Shown: piece by piece, positions 16,291 to 25,958 of the stretch
How positions within the stretch are numbered: the first letter of the stretch is position 1
Layout of the letters: every line of letters starts with the position of its first letter
NCBI RefSeq assembly: GCF_900078315.1
Contig: NZ_FKBS01000025.1
Location: forward strand, 672,171-736,170
Origin: Bordetella ansorpii
Lineage (GTDB): Bacteria > Pseudomonadota > Gammaproteobacteria > Burkholderiales > Burkholderiaceae_B
Direction: 5' to 3'
DNA length: 64,000 bases
The notes under the pieces: model-generated
Told to the model about the DNA's origin: nothing
Databases searched by the model: none
What the model saw: the letters and a program-made list of their open reading frames with translations, nothing else
Made by a program: the position numbers and the translations under genes

Positions 16291-17073
16291 CTAGCTACGG
16301 CCTGGCGCAGCCGCGCCGGCGGCGGGCCGGGCGCCACACACCTCGCACTCCGGATCCCGCCGCACGTTCACCGAATGCCACTGCATCTCGCGCAGGTCCA
16401 GTTGCAGCAGGCGCCCGGAAAGGCTGCGCCCTATTCCCGCCAGCAGCTTCAGCGCCTCGGCCGCCTGCATGCTGCCGATGATGCCGACCAGCGGCGCGAA
16501 GACGCCGGTGGTCGCGCAACTGAGTTCGTCGACGTCGTCAGCCTCGGGAAACAGGCAGTGATAACAGGGCGCGTGCGGGTCGCGCAGGTCGTACACGCTG
16601 ACCTGTCCGTCGAAGCGGATGGCCGCCCCCGACACCAGCGGCTTGCGATGCTGCACGCAGGCGCGGTTGATGGCGTGGCGGGTGGCGAAATTGTCGGTGC
16701 AATCCAGCACCACATCAGCCGCGGCCACGGCCTCGGACAGGGCGATGCCGTCCAGGCGCGCGACACGCGCGTCGACATGGGTCTCGGGATTGAAGGTGGC
16801 CAGCGTATCGCGGCCGGACTCGGCCTTGGGACGGCCCAGGCTGGCCGTGGTGTGCAGGATCTGGCGTTGCAGATTGCTGAGCTCGACGTGGTCGTCGTCG
16901 GCCAGCACGATGTGGCCTACACCCGCGGTGGCAAGATAAAGGGCGGCCGGAGAACCCAGGCCGCCCGCTCCCACGATCAGTACCCGCGCTGCCAGGAAAG
17001 CCTCCTGGCCTTCGATGCCCACCTCATCCAGAAGGATGTGGCGGGCATAGCGCAGCAACTGCTGGTCGTTCAT
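16291..17073 (-). CDS. moeB: HesA/MoeB/ThiF-family E1-like adenylyltransferase
   Basis: A 260-residue E1-like enzyme that adenylates the C-terminal Gly-Gly of a small sulfur carrier (MoaD or ThiS) for molybdopterin or thiazole synthesis. The nucleotide loop VLIVGAGGLGSPAALYLA, the downstream DDDHVELSNLQRQILH and the region DCTDNFATRHAIN fit MoeB/ThiF. Two Cys pairs for structural zinc are present (CYHC and CEVC). There is no rhodanese domain. Its ATG overlaps the ctpA stop by 4 bases, the usual betaproteobacterial arrangement. MoeB versus ThiF cannot be settled from this sequence. Confidence 0.88.
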   Translation of the reverse strand: MNDQQLLRYARHILLDEVGIEGQEAFLAARVLIVGAGGLGSPAALYLATAGVGHIVLADDDHVELSNLQRQILHTTASLGRPKAESGRDTLATFNPETHVDARVARLDGIALSEAVAAADVVLDCTDNFATRHAINRACVQHRKPLVSGAAIRFDGQVSVYDLRDPHAPCYHCLFPEADDVDELSCATTGVFAPLVGIIGSMQAAEALKLLAGIGRSLSGRLLQLDLREMQWHSVNVRRDPECEVCGARPAAGAAAPGRS

Positions 17074-18533
17074 TTCGACTTCGAGGGCTCGACTCCGGAC
17101 GGCGTGATCTTCATGCGCTGGGCGTCGGGCTTGCCGGCGCTCTTGGCGTCAGGCTTCACGTCGGCCTTGGCCTGGCGCTGCTCGCCCTTGTCGATGGGAC
17201 GGCCGGCCAGCAGGTTCTGGGCCTGCTGCAGCTGGAAGTCGTCCTTGCCGCCGAATTCGAAGATCTTGGCGACGGGCGGCTCGCTGTTGTCGAAGGCGCT
17301 GGACTTGATCTCGTTGCTGTCCTGCTGGTTCGACAGGTGGCGCTGCAGGTCGGCTTCGCGCGGCAGGCGGAACAGGTCGCCCTTGGCGGTGTCGGCCACG
17401 ATGTAGTCGGGCACGATGCCGGTGGCCTGGATGGAACGGCCGGCCGGCGTGAGGTAGCGCGACGTGGTCAGCTTGACCGCCGTGTCTTGCGACAGCGGCA
17501 GGATGACCTGCACCGAGCCCTTGCCGAAGGTGCGGTTGCCCAGCAGCTTGGCGCGCTTGTGATCCTGCAGGGCGCCGGCCACGATTTCGGAGGCCGAAGC
17601 CGAACCGACGTTGACCAGCACCACCATCGGCACGGTCTTCACCCAGGCGGGCAGGTCGGCCAGGTAGTCGCCTTCGCCACGCGCGTATTCGCTGGGCTTG
17701 CCCATGTATTTGTGGCGGGCGTCGGGCGTGCGGCCCTCGGTGGACACCACCAGGGTGTCCTGCGGGTTCGGCAGGAAAGCGCCGGACACGCCGATGGCGC
17801 TGGTCAACAGGCCGCCCGGGTCGTTGCGCAAGTCGAGCACCAGCGACTTGGGCGTGCCCTTGGCGCCGAGTTCGCGCAGTTGGCGGGCCATGTCGGGGCC
17901 GGTCTTTTCCTGGAACTGGGCGATGCGCAGGTAGGCGGTGCCGTCGTCCAGCATCTTGCTGCGCACGCTGCGCACCTTGATGATGTCGCGCACGATCTTG
18001 ACGACGAGGGGCTGCGGCTGGTCGGCGCGCATGATGGTCAGCGTGATCGGCGACTTGGGCGCGCCGCGCATCAGCTTGACGGCGTCGTTCAGCTGGATGC
18101 CCTTGGTGGGCGTATCGTCGATCTTGATGATCAGGTCGCCCGCCAGGATGCCCGCGCGCGCGGCCGGCGTGTCCTCGATGGGCGAGATGACCTTGACGAA
18201 ACCGTCTTCGGCGCCGACCTCGATGCCCAGACCGCCGAACTCGCCTTGCGTGGCGGTCTGCATGTCGCGAAACGCATCCGCATCCAGGTAGGCCGAGTGC
18301 GGGTCAAGGTTGGACACCATGCCCGAAATGGCGTTCTGGATCAGGGTCTTGTCGTCGACGGGTTCGACGTAGTTGTCCTTGATCGCCCCGAAGACGTTGG
18401 TCAGTTGGCGGAGTTCGTCCAGCGGCAACGGGCTGCCACGCTGCGCGACAGCGGTGACGCCGGCGCTCAGCAGTATGCCTGCCACCGCACCGATGGAAAC
18501 AAGACCAAAACCGCGATACTTGCGAGTGCTCAT
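17070..18533 (-). CDS. ctpA: C-terminal processing peptidase (S41 family)
   Basis: A 487-residue periplasmic serine protease that trims C-termini. An N-terminal signal or anchor (GLVSIGAVAGILLSAGVTAV) leads into a PDZ domain (about 85-170; FGGLGIEVG, AARAGILAGDLIIKID). The S41 core follows with LVLDLRNDPGGLL, the catalytic Ser in NVGSASASE (about 313) and Lys in RTFGKGS (about 338). The low-complexity Lys/Asp-rich tail is ordinary for betaproteobacterial CtpA. The start is an ATG with AGGA seven bases upstream. It lies between envC and moeB in one minus-strand run, consistent with a role in regulating peptidoglycan hydrolases. Confidence 0.95.
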   Translation of the reverse strand: MSTRKYRGFGLVSIGAVAGILLSAGVTAVAQRGSPLPLDELRQLTNVFGAIKDNYVEPVDDKTLIQNAISGMVSNLDPHSAYLDADAFRDMQTATQGEFGGLGIEVGAEDGFVKVISPIEDTPAARAGILAGDLIIKIDDTPTKGIQLNDAVKLMRGAPKSPITLTIMRADQPQPLVVKIVRDIIKVRSVRSKMLDDGTAYLRIAQFQEKTGPDMARQLRELGAKGTPKSLVLDLRNDPGGLLTSAIGVSGAFLPNPQDTLVVSTEGRTPDARHKYMGKPSEYARGEGDYLADLPAWVKTVPMVVLVNVGSASASEIVAGALQDHKRAKLLGNRTFGKGSVQVILPLSQDTAVKLTTSRYLTPAGRSIQATGIVPDYIVADTAKGDLFRLPREADLQRHLSNQQDSNEIKSSAFDNSEPPVAKIFEFGGKDDFQLQQAQNLLAGRPIDKGEQRQAKADVKPDAKSAGKPDAQRMKITPSGVEPSKSK

Positions 18534-18630
18534 GCACACATCCTGAAATTGATGCCCCCAGGGCGCGAGCCTGGGAATTCAAGGGGGCTACCATGCTGCC
18601 AAAATACTACAGCGGTGTTTCAGCGCAGCG

Positions 18631-20298
18631 CTAGAGGGCCAGCCACTGGGCTGGATCCACAGGCGCGCCACGATGGCGAATTTCAAAGTATAGGCCCGAT
18701 TCCACTTGGCCGCCGGTCGCACCCACCGTAGCGAGGGTATCTCCGGTCGCCACGGCGTCGCCCACCCGCTTGAGCAGGCTCTGGTTGTACGCGTAGACCG
18801 ACAGGTATTGCTGGCCGTGGTCGACGATGATGATGTTGCCGAATCCGCGCAGCCAATCGGCGTACACCACGGTGCCCGGCGCCACCGCCTTGACGGGGGT
18901 GCCTTCCGCGGCGCGCAGCACGATGCCGCGCCAGACCCCGCCGTCGGGACGGCCCACCCCGAAACGGCCCTGCACCGCGCCGCGTACCGGCGGCGTCAGG
19001 CCATGGCGCAGCCCGTTGCCGCCGCCGGCCGGCGGACGGGCGGGAGCCTCGCGCTCGGGGCGTTCGGCCCGCTCGGGGCGCTCGATACGTTCGGGGGCGG
19101 CCGCAGGTGTGGCCGCGGGTTCCGCCTCGGCCTGGCGCGTGGGCGCCGGACGCTGAGCGGGTTCCGTGGGCGTTTCCACCAGCCGGGTATGACCCTGTCC
19201 GTCCACCGGACGCAGGCCGGCGCTGTCCGGATCGACCAGGGCCGGATTCTGCTGGGCGCTGCGCGCCGCCGCCTCGGCCTGCTCTCGCACGCGGCTGGCC
19301 TCGGCCATGGCTTCGGCGCGGGCTTTCTCCGCGGCGCGGCGGTCGGCGTCATTCCTGGCCTGGCGCACGGCTTCGGCCTGGCGGGCCGCTTCCTTGCGCG
19401 CTTCCTCGGCCTTTCTGGCAAGTTCGGCGCGGCGAGCCTCTTCGGCCTTGCGCGCCAGTTCGGCGCGGCGCGCGGCCTCCTTGCGGGCTTCCTCGGCACG
19501 GCGGGCCGCCTCGGCGCGGCGCCGCGCCTCTTCGGCGGCCTGGCGCGCGATGGCGGTCTCAAGGTTGTCGATCAGGCCGGACAGGCGTTGATCGTCCCGG
19601 CCCAGCTTGCCCGCTTCGGCCCGCTGCGCGGCGATCTGCCCTTCCAGCCGGGCGACCAGGGTGGCGCGTTCTTTCTGCTGCGCAACCAGCTCGGCCTTCT
19701 GCTTGCCGGTCTCCTCGGTCACGCCCGCGATCTCGGTGCGCCGGGCATCGGCGGCGGACTGCAACGCCGCCAGCCGGTCGATCTCGGCGCGCACCGCCGT
19801 CACGGCGCGCGCGCGGGCCCGCGACACGTAGTCGAGGTAACCCAGGTTGCGGCCCAGTTGCTGGGGATCGTCGCCGGACAGCAGCGCGGTCCAGGGCGAC
19901 AGGCCGCTGGCGTACTGCGCGCGCAACTGGTCGGAGAGCTCGTTGCGACGCTGCTCCAGCACCTTGTTCTGCGCCGTGATCTGCTTTTCCAGGCTGGCCA
20001 ACTCGGTTTCGGCGCGGTGCAGCGCCTCGTCGAGTTCGCGCAGCCGCAGGTTGATGCGCGAGATGGCCGACTCGGACTGACGCAGCGCATCGGCCGCCTC
20101 TTTGCGGGCGGCCTCGCGCGTATCGATCTCTTTCTGCAGCGATTCGATGCGCTCGCGCAGGGCGGACTGCTGCCGCTCGGCCTCGGACTGCCGCCCGGCC
20201 AGATCGGCCGACGCGGCGCCCGCGCCGGCCGTGGCCAGACTGAGCGCCAGCGCCGCCGCGCGCCGCGCGAACCGCGGCCCTCCCCGCGCAAGCCGCAT
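18631..20298 (-). CDS. envC: EnvC-like murein hydrolase activator
   Basis: A 555-residue periplasmic protein. A signal peptide (AALALSLATAGAGAASA) is followed by long coiled coils (about 35-250), then a highly repetitive Ala/Arg/Lys/Glu segment (about 245-335; repeated EEARKEAARRAE-type units), a Pro-rich linker and a C-terminal LytM/M23 domain (about 430-552). In that domain the catalytic H-x-H is replaced by YAY and the first zinc His is not seen. It should therefore not cut peptidoglycan but activate an amidase, as E. coli EnvC does for AmiA/AmiB. Its ATG has AAGGA at seven bases and follows the gpmA stop directly. Confidence 0.92.
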   Translation of the reverse strand: MRLARGGPRFARRAAALALSLATAGAGAASADLAGRQSEAERQQSALRERIESLQKEIDTREAARKEAADALRQSESAISRINLRLRELDEALHRAETELASLEKQITAQNKVLEQRRNELSDQLRAQYASGLSPWTALLSGDDPQQLGRNLGYLDYVSRARARAVTAVRAEIDRLAALQSAADARRTEIAGVTEETGKQKAELVAQQKERATLVARLEGQIAAQRAEAGKLGRDDQRLSGLIDNLETAIARQAAEEARRRAEAARRAEEARKEAARRAELARKAEEARRAELARKAEEARKEAARQAEAVRQARNDADRRAAEKARAEAMAEASRVREQAEAAARSAQQNPALVDPDSAGLRPVDGQGHTRLVETPTEPAQRPAPTRQAEAEPAATPAAAPERIERPERAERPEREAPARPPAGGGNGLRHGLTPPVRGAVQGRFGVGRPDGGVWRGIVLRAAEGTPVKAVAPGTVVYADWLRGFGNIIIVDHGQQYLSVYAYNQSLLKRVGDAVATGDTLATVGATGGQVESGLYFEIRHRGAPVDPAQWLAL

Positions 20299-20301
20299 CA
20301 C

Positions 20302-21054
20302 TCAGTCCTTCTTGGCCTTGCCCTGTGCGGCCACCGCGGCCATCGCGGCCTCGATCTCGGCGGCATCGCCCAGGTAGTAGTGGCGAATGGGCTTCAGGTC
20401 GTCATCGAGCTCGTACACCAGGGGCTGGCCAGTGGGGATATTCAGGCCGACGATGTCCTCGTCCGACACGTCGTCCAGGTACTTGATCAGCGCGCGCAGG
20501 CTGTTGCCGTGCGCGGCGACCAGCACGCGGCGGCCCGCGCGGATGGCCGGCGCGATCGAGTCGTTCCAGAACGGCAGCACGCGGTCGACGGTGTCCTTCA
20601 GGCACTCGGTGGCGGGCAGTTGGTCGGCCGGCACGCGGGCGTAGCGCGCATCGAAACGCGGGTGGCGCGGGTCGTCCAGGCCCAGGGGCTCGGGAGCGAT
20701 CGCGTAGGCGCGGCGCCAGATCAGGACCTGCTCGTCGCCGTACTGGGCGGCGGTCTCGGCCTTGTTCAGGCCCTGCAGGGCACCGTAGTGGCGCTCGTTC
20801 AGGCGCCAGGAGTTGCCCACGGGCGTGTACATGGCGTCCATGGCGTCCAGCGCGATCCACAGGGTGCGGATGGCGCGCTTCAGGACGGAGGTGAACGCCA
20901 CGTCGAAGGCGTAGCCTTCGGCCTTGAGCAATTCACCCGCGCGGCGGGCCTGTTCGCGGCCGGTGTCGGTCAGGTCGACGTCGGTCCAGCCGGTGAAACG
21001 GTTCTCGAGGTTCCACTGGCTTTCGCCGTGGCGCATCAGTACGAGTTTGTGCAT
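20302..21054 (-). CDS. gpmA: 2,3-bisphosphoglycerate-dependent phosphoglycerate mutase
   Basis: A 250-residue glycolytic enzyme interconverting 3- and 2-phosphoglycerate. It begins with the phosphohistidine motif [12 protein letters not shown]; the second His is in [17 protein letters not shown], and the block [19 protein letters not shown] is characteristic. The length equals the usual dPGM. The start is the ATG of [10 protein letters not shown]. It heads a minus-strand run with envC, ctpA and moeB, common in betaproteobacteria, and shares a promoter region with the divergent rhodanese gene. Confidence 0.97.
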   Translation of the reverse strand: MHKLVLMRHGESQWNLENRFTGWTDVDLTDTGREQARRAGELLKAEGYAFDVAFTSVLKRAIRTLWIALDAMDAMYTPVGNSWRLNERHYGALQGLNKAETAAQYGDEQVLIWRRAYAIAPEPLGLDDPRHPRFDARYARVPADQLPATECLKDTVDRVLPFWNDSIAPAIRAGRRVLVAAHGNSLRALIKYLDDVSDEDIVGLNIPTGQPLVYELDDDLKPIRHYYLGDAAEIEAAMAAVAAQGKAKKD

Positions 21055-21105
21055 GGTAAGAAGCCGCGTCGGGCGCGGGAACAAGTGAAAAATCGGTCAG
21101 TGATG

Positions 21106-21126
21106 CGCTCATTTTATAATTGAGCG
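21106..21126. promoter_or_regulatory. A/T-rich dyad in the gpmA-rhodanese divergent region
   Basis: CGCTCA and TGAGCG flank TTTTATAAT, giving -10-like boxes on both strands (TATAAT on plus, TATAAA on minus). -35 boxes are weak, so which gene each serves is unresolved. Confidence 0.45.
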
Positions 21127-21251
21127 ATTTTGCCTCGGCTTTACCCACGGCGCGCTGTATTTCGCACCAGGGTACCAGCCGACTTCGGCGCCCCCGGGGC
21201 GCCCTTCACGCTTCACGCCGCACCGGTTCAAGCCACACTTCAGGATACCTC

Positions 21252-21674
21252 GTGGATCTTCTGCAATTCTTGCTCGAAAAGAACAACATCTTCATCGTTG
21301 CCGTGGCCGTGGTGTCGGGCGTCATGCTGGCCGTGCCGACGCTGCGCCGCGGCCGCGCGGGCGGCGGCATCAGCACCGCCGAAGCCATCCAGATGGTCAA
21401 CCAGCGCCATGCCGTGTGGGTCGACGTGCGTCCCTCCGAACAGTTCCAGGCCGGCCACATCGCGCAGGCGCGCAGCCTGCCGGCCGCCGACCTCGAACAG
21501 AAAGCGGGTAACCTGCCCAAGAACAAGCCGCTGATCCTGGTATGCGAACAGGGCCGCGACGCCCCCCGCATGGTCTCGCGCCTGAAGGCGCAGGGCTACA
21601 CCGACGTGGCCGTCCTCGAAGGCGGCATGAAGGCCTGGTTCGCGGCCAGCCTGCCGGTCACCCAGAAGGGCTGA
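21252..21674 (+). CDS. Membrane-anchored rhodanese-like sulfurtransferase
   Basis: A 140-residue protein: a single N-terminal membrane span (IFIVAVAVVSGVMLAVPTL) and a cytoplasmic rhodanese domain (about 41-137) with active-site loop CEQGRD, catalytic Cys98. VDVRPSEQFQAGHI is the family's N-terminal block. The start is a GTG with AGGA six bases upstream; longer frames begin in non-coding-like sequence. It leads the run rhodanese, grxC, secB, gpsA, a conserved betaproteobacterial and gammaproteobacterial (YibN-GrxC-SecB-GpsA) neighbourhood. It resembles E. coli YibN, whose role is not fully defined. Confidence 0.9.
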   Translation: MDLLQFLLEKNNIFIVAVAVVSGVMLAVPTLRRGRAGGGISTAEAIQMVNQRHAVWVDVRPSEQFQAGHIAQARSLPAADLEQKAGNLPKNKPLILVCEQGRDAPRMVSRLKAQGYTDVAVLEGGMKAWFAASLPVTQKG

Positions 21675-21706
21675 AAACGGCACTTTCCCCCGAAGCCGGA
21701 GAAACC

Positions 21707-21964
21707 ATGAACAAAGTTGTCATGTACAGCAAGGATTATTGTCCCTATTGCGCGCGCGCCAAGTCGCTGCTCGAGCAACGGGGTGTGACCGACCTCGAGA
21801 TCATCCGCATCGACCAGGACCCGGCCCAACGCGACGCAATGATCGCCCGCACCGGCCGCCGCACGGTGCCGCAGATCTACATCGGGGACACCCATGTCGG
21901 CGGCTGCGACGATCTGCAGGCGCTGGACCGCGCCGGCGGCCTGCAGCCGCTGCTCAACGGCTGA
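21707..21964 (+). CDS. grxC: Glutaredoxin 3
   Basis: An 85-residue thiol-disulfide oxidoreductase with dithiol active site CPYC (12-15). TVPQIYIGDTHVGGCDDL carries the cis-Pro and glutathione-binding residues. The size equals GrxC. GGAG lies six bases before the ATG, about 30 bases after the rhodanese stop, followed by secB in the same operon. Confidence 0.97.
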   Translation: MNKVVMYSKDYCPYCARAKSLLEQRGVTDLEIIRIDQDPAQRDAMIARTGRRTVPQIYIGDTHVGGCDDLQALDRAGGLQPLLNG

Positions 21965-22006
21965 CGCGCAAGACCCTTCCAATCGACCCCACCAACCGGA
22001 ATCACC

Positions 22007-22522
22007 ATGGCTGACCAGGACCAAAACACCCAGCAAGCAGACGCGCCTTCGTTCAATCTGCAACGCGTCTACCTGAAGGATCTCTCGCTGGAGATGCCCA
22101 ACGCGCCGCACGTCTTCCTGGAACAGGAAACCCCGCAGGTCGAAGTCAGCATCAACGTCGGCGGCCAGCGCCTGGCCGAAACCGTGTTCGAATCGACCGT
22201 CACGGCCACCGTCACCACCCGCATCAACGACAAGGTGCTGTACCTGGTCGAAGGCACGCAAGCCGGCATCTTCGAACTGGCCAACATCCCGGCCGAACAG
22301 ATGGATCCGCTGCTGGGCATCGTCTGCCCGACCATGCTCTACCCATACCTGCGTGCCAACGTCGCCGACGCGATCACCCGCACGTCGCTGCCGGCCCTGC
22401 ACCTGGCCGAAGTCAACTTCCAGGCCCTGTACGAGCAGCGCATCGCCGAACTGCAGCAAGAGCAGCAGACCAACGGCGCCGACGCCGGCATCATCCTGCC
22501 CCCGGGCGCCACGCGCCAGTAA
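22007..22522 (+). CDS. secB: Protein-export chaperone SecB
   Basis: A 171-residue cytosolic chaperone that keeps preproteins unfolded and delivers them to SecA. Family blocks are [19 protein letters not shown] at the start, and [20 protein letters not shown] with [17 protein letters not shown] at the end. The C-terminal tail is acidic and Gln-rich and lacks the Gly-rich end of E. coli SecB. It sits in the grxC-secB-gpsA operon, with gpsA starting 15 bases after its stop. Confidence 0.97.
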   Translation: MADQDQNTQQADAPSFNLQRVYLKDLSLEMPNAPHVFLEQETPQVEVSINVGGQRLAETVFESTVTATVTTRINDKVLYLVEGTQAGIFELANIPAEQMDPLLGIVCPTMLYPYLRANVADAITRTSLPALHLAEVNFQALYEQRIAELQQEQQTNGADAGIILPPGATRQ

Positions 22523-22536
22523 GCGGCACGGCGGCC

Positions 22537-23592
22537 ATGGTTGCTCCGTCTGCTCGCACGCCTCGCGTCGCGGTACTGGGTGCGGGCAGTTGGGGCACGG
22601 CGCTGGCCGCGGCCGCCGCGCGCCGCCATCCCACCCTGCTATGGGCCCGGGATGCCGCGCGCGTCGGCACCATGGCGCGCGACCATGAAAACGCGCGCTA
22701 TCTCCCTGGCGTCGCCCTGCCACCCGCGCTGCGCTTCAGCGCGGACATCGACGACGCCCTTGCTTTCCTTCACGCCGGGCCCGAGCCCGGCCTGATCATC
22801 CTGGGCGTGCCGGTGGCGGGCCTGGACGCCCTGTGCCGCGACCTGGCCCAGCGCCTGCCGCGCCATGGCCTGGAAGACGCGCCGCTGGTCTGGACCTGCA
22901 AAGGGTTCGAGGAAGACACCGGCCGGCTGCCCCATGAAATCGCCCAGCACGCGCTGGCCGGCCTGCCTGGCTGGCGCGGCGGCGTGCTGTCCGGCCCCTC
23001 TTTCGCGCGCGAAGTCGCACAGGGCCTGCCAGTGGCGCTCACCGCCGCCAGCACCCTGCCGGACGTCAGCAACCTGACCATCGCGGCCCTGCACGGCGGC
23101 GCCATGCGCGTCTACGCCAGCGCCGACGTGGTCGGTGTGGAAGTGGGCGGCGCCCTGAAGAACGTCATCGCCGTGGCCTGCGGCATCGCCGACGGCCTGG
23201 CGCTGGGCACCAATGCCCGCGCCGCCCTGATCACGCGTGGCCTGGCCGAGATCAGCCGCTTCGGCGTCGCGCTGGGCGCGCAGCCCGAGACCTTCTCCGG
23301 CCTGACCGGCCTGGGCGACCTGGTGCTGACGGCCACCGGCGAATTGTCGCGCAACCGCCGCGTGGGCCTGGAAATCGGCGCTGGCCGCAAGCTGGCCGAG
23401 ATTCTGGCCAGTGGCATCACCGCCGAAGGCGTACGCTGCGCCCGCGCGGTAATGCAACGCGCCCGCTCCCTCGACGTCGAATTGCCGATCACCGAGGCCG
23501 TCTGCGCCGTGCTGTTCGACGGCGTGGCGCCCATGACGGCCGTATCGGCCCTGTTGGCGCGCGAGGCGCGCCACGAGCATCCGGCCGACTGA
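22537..23592 (+). CDS. gpsA: Glycerol-3-phosphate dehydrogenase [NAD(P)+]
   Basis: A 351-residue cytosolic enzyme making sn-glycerol 3-phosphate from dihydroxyacetone phosphate for phospholipids. The Rossmann motif [14 protein letters not shown] is at the N-terminus. [17 protein letters not shown] and [19 protein letters not shown] (catalytic Lys) are diagnostic, as is [16 protein letters not shown]. The length is normal. Last gene of the rhodanese-grxC-secB run. Confidence 0.97.
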   Translation: MVAPSARTPRVAVLGAGSWGTALAAAAARRHPTLLWARDAARVGTMARDHENARYLPGVALPPALRFSADIDDALAFLHAGPEPGLIILGVPVAGLDALCRDLAQRLPRHGLEDAPLVWTCKGFEEDTGRLPHEIAQHALAGLPGWRGGVLSGPSFAREVAQGLPVALTAASTLPDVSNLTIAALHGGAMRVYASADVVGVEVGGALKNVIAVACGIADGLALGTNARAALITRGLAEISRFGVALGAQPETFSGLTGLGDLVLTATGELSRNRRVGLEIGAGRKLAEILASGITAEGVRCARAVMQRARSLDVELPITEAVCAVLFDGVAPMTAVSALLAREARHEHPAD

Positions 23593-23656
23593 ACCCGCGT
23601 TCCGCAAAACCCACACACCAAGAACGACACGACCGCCGCCCCAAGGAGACCCCCCG

Positions 23657-24649
23657 ATGTCCTTCGCCACGCGCGCCGGCCGGCTGCTTCGCCGCGCCTG
23701 CCTGAGCCTGATCGCCGCCGCCGTGCTGCCCGCCGTAGCGCACGCCGAATGGCCCGACCGCCCCGTGCACCTGGTGGTGCCCTTCCCGCCGGGCTCGTCG
23801 CCCGACCTGCTGGCGCGCACCATCGCCGAGCCGCTGGGGCAGGCGCTGGGCCAGTCGATCGTGGTGGACAACAAACCCGGCGCGGGCGGCAACATCGGCA
23901 CGCGCTTCGTGGCGCAGGCCAAGCCGGACGGCTACACGCTGCTCTACACCATCAACGGGCCGCTGGTGACGGCGCCCACGCTGTACAAGAAGACGCTGGG
24001 GTACGATCCGCTGACCGACCTGGCGCCGATCACGCTGGTGGCCACCAGCCCCAACGTGCTGACGGTGCCGGACAGCCTGCCGGCGGCCGACGTGCAGGAA
24101 TTCGTGAAGCTGGCGCGCACCCGCGCCGGCGCACTGAACTACGGCTCGGTGGGGCCGGGCAGCTCGGCCCACCTGGCCATGGAGATGTTCAAGCACGAGG
24201 CCGGCATCGACCTCGTGCAGATTCCGTATCCGGGCTTCCCGCAGATCATCACCGCCATCATCGGCGGCGACGTGCAGGCCGGCTTCATGGTGCCCGCCAT
24301 CGCCATGCCCCAGGTGCGCAGCGGCAAGGTGAAGGCGCTCGCCATCACCAGCCTTGCGCCCAGCGATGCGCTGCCCGGCATTCCGACCATGGCGCAACAG
24401 GGCTATCCGGGATTCGAGGCCATTTCCTGGAACGCCATCCTGGCGCCGGCCGACACGCCCACGCCAGTCATCGAACGCATGAATCGCGAACTGGCCAACA
24501 TCATCAACAGCGACGCGGTGCGCAAGCAATTGGCGCTGCAATACTTCACGCCCGCCTGGTCGACGCCCGAAGACCTGACCCGCCGCATCCGCGATGAAAA
24601 GGCCCGTTGGGATGAAGTCATCACCCGCCTGAACCTGTCGCTGGAATAA
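23657..24649 (+). CDS. Bug-family (TctC) periplasmic solute-binding protein
   Basis: A 330-residue secreted protein: signal peptide ending in AVAHA about residue 31, then the Bug/TctC fold. Hallmarks are WPDRPVHLVVPFPPGSSPD at the mature N-terminus and GAGGNIGTRFVAQAKPDGYT. Family members bind carboxylates, amino acids or nicotinate for tripartite tricarboxylate transporters, but most Bordetella Bug genes, like this one, have no transporter beside them. AAGGAG lies just upstream of the ATG. Confidence 0.92.
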   Translation: MSFATRAGRLLRRACLSLIAAAVLPAVAHAEWPDRPVHLVVPFPPGSSPDLLARTIAEPLGQALGQSIVVDNKPGAGGNIGTRFVAQAKPDGYTLLYTINGPLVTAPTLYKKTLGYDPLTDLAPITLVATSPNVLTVPDSLPAADVQEFVKLARTRAGALNYGSVGPGSSAHLAMEMFKHEAGIDLVQIPYPGFPQIITAIIGGDVQAGFMVPAIAMPQVRSGKVKALAITSLAPSDALPGIPTMAQQGYPGFEAISWNAILAPADTPTPVIERMNRELANIINSDAVRKQLALQYFTPAWSTPEDLTRRIRDEKARWDEVITRLNLSLE

Positions 24650-24852
24650 CGCGAGACGCCGCGACACGCAATGGGGCAATGCGATAGGAAACGAGGCATC
24701 CGACCCCATTGAAACCGACTGAAACCCCTAAATGCGCCGGGCTGTCGCATTCCTGTGCCAAACAGGTGCGCGACAGCCGTGCCTGGGTACATTATCCACA
24801 GCCGACCGGCGGACGCGCATCACGCCCCCGGCGCCGGCTCAGGAGTTTCAAG

Positions 24853-25359
24853 ATGAAGATTCATACTCTGCGCATCGCAGGCGCGGCGCTCGCCCTGGCG
24901 CTTGCCTCGTTCAGCAACACGGCTTCGGCCTGGGGCTATTACCACCACGGTTACCGTGGCGGCTGGCACGGCCCCAGCGCCGGTTGGGTCGTGGGCGGTG
25001 CATTGGGCCTGGCGGCCGCCGGCACCTACCTCGCACTGAGCTCGCGTCCCAGCTATGTCTATGCCCCGGCGCCGGTGTACTACGGTCCCCCGCCCGTCTA
25101 TGTGGCGCCGCAGCCGGTGTACGTGGCTCCGCCGCCCCCGCCGCAACGCGTGGCCTCGGCCGACGTGATCGCCTACCCTGCACGCGGCCAAAGCCCGTCG
25201 CAGCAGGCCCGCGACCGTGGCGAGTGCGAGCGCTGGGCCGCCAACCAGAGTGGCTTCGATCCCAACCAGGCCACGCAATGGACCACGGGCGCGCAGACGG
25301 ATTCGTATACGCGCTCGATCGGCGCCTGCCTGCTGGGGCGTGGCTACAGCATCAACTGA
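24853..25359 (+). CDS. Secreted Tyr/Pro-rich protein with glycine-rich segment
   Basis: A 168-residue exported protein. A clean signal peptide (AGAALALALASFSNTASA) is followed by a Gly/His/Tyr stretch (WGYYHHGYRGGWHGP) and a Gly/Ala-rich segment that may insert in a membrane (VVGGALGLAAAGTYLAL). Next comes a Tyr/Pro/Val repeat region (about 75-103), then a C-terminal domain with two Cys (RGECERWAANQSGFDP, IGACLLGRGY) as in small proteobacterial envelope proteins. AGGAG sits seven bases before the ATG. Function unknown; the layout suggests an envelope structural or stress protein. Confidence 0.8.
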   Translation: MKIHTLRIAGAALALALASFSNTASAWGYYHHGYRGGWHGPSAGWVVGGALGLAAAGTYLALSSRPSYVYAPAPVYYGPPPVYVAPQPVYVAPPPPPQRVASADVIAYPARGQSPSQQARDRGECERWAANQSGFDPNQATQWTTGAQTDSYTRSIGACLLGRGYSIN

Positions 25360-25411
25360 TGGCTTGGGACAGGCGCGCGTCGATTCACGACGCTCTGGCC
25401 GGCAGCGCCGC

Positions 25412-25882
25412 TCACACTGCGCCTTCGTAGCCCTGCTGGCGCCATGCCTCGAATACCGTGACCGCCACGGCATTGGACAGGTTCAGGCTGCGCTGGCCCG
25501 GCCGCATCGGCAGGCGCAGGCACTGCGAAGGCGCGAAGCACGCCATGTGCTCGTCCGACAGCCCTGCCGTCTCGCGGCCGAACACGAAGACATCCCCAGG
25601 CAGGAACGCCGTCGTCGCCACGCTGTGCTCGGTGCGGGTGGTCAGCGCGTAGATGCGCCCGGCCGGCGCGCCCGTGGCCGCCAGCGCCTGCTGCAGCGTG
25701 TCGTGCACCTGCATGGGTTGCCACTCGTGATAGTCCAGCCCCGCGCGGCGCAGGCGCGCATCGTCGAGGTCGAACCCCAGCGGGCGCACCAGGTGCAACT
25801 GTGAACCCGTGTTGGCGCACAGCCGGATGACATTGCCCGTGTTGGGCGGGATTTCGGGGCAGACGAGAACGACGTGGAACAT
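25412..25882 (-). CDS. trmL: tRNA (cytidine(34)-2'-O)-methyltransferase
   Basis: A 156-residue SPOUT-class enzyme that methylates the 2'-OH of the wobble base of tRNA-Leu isoacceptors. Family motifs: [19 protein letters not shown] at the start, [15 protein letters not shown] (trefoil knot, SAM loop) and [20 protein letters not shown] near the end. The length equals TrmL. I used the ATG of [10 protein letters not shown]; eight upstream codons are possible but unlike the family. It is followed convergently by the Tyr/Pro-rich protein gene. Confidence 0.95.
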   Translation of the reverse strand: MFHVVLVCPEIPPNTGNVIRLCANTGSQLHLVRPLGFDLDDARLRRAGLDYHEWQPMQVHDTLQQALAATGAPAGRIYALTTRTEHSVATTAFLPGDVFVFGRETAGLSDEHMACFAPSQCLRLPMRPGQRSLNLSNAVAVTVFEAWRQQGYEGAV

Positions 25883-25958
25883 GGCGCTTGCGGCTCGGCG
25901 GGACACGCCAAGGAACGAAAGGCCCTATTTTGCCAGCCGGCGGGATCTTGCCGCATCC

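Noticed and set aside
18706-21123. Plus-strand open frame of 805 codons over envC and gpmA
   Set aside because: Antisense to two identified genes; low-complexity product mirrors the envC repeat.
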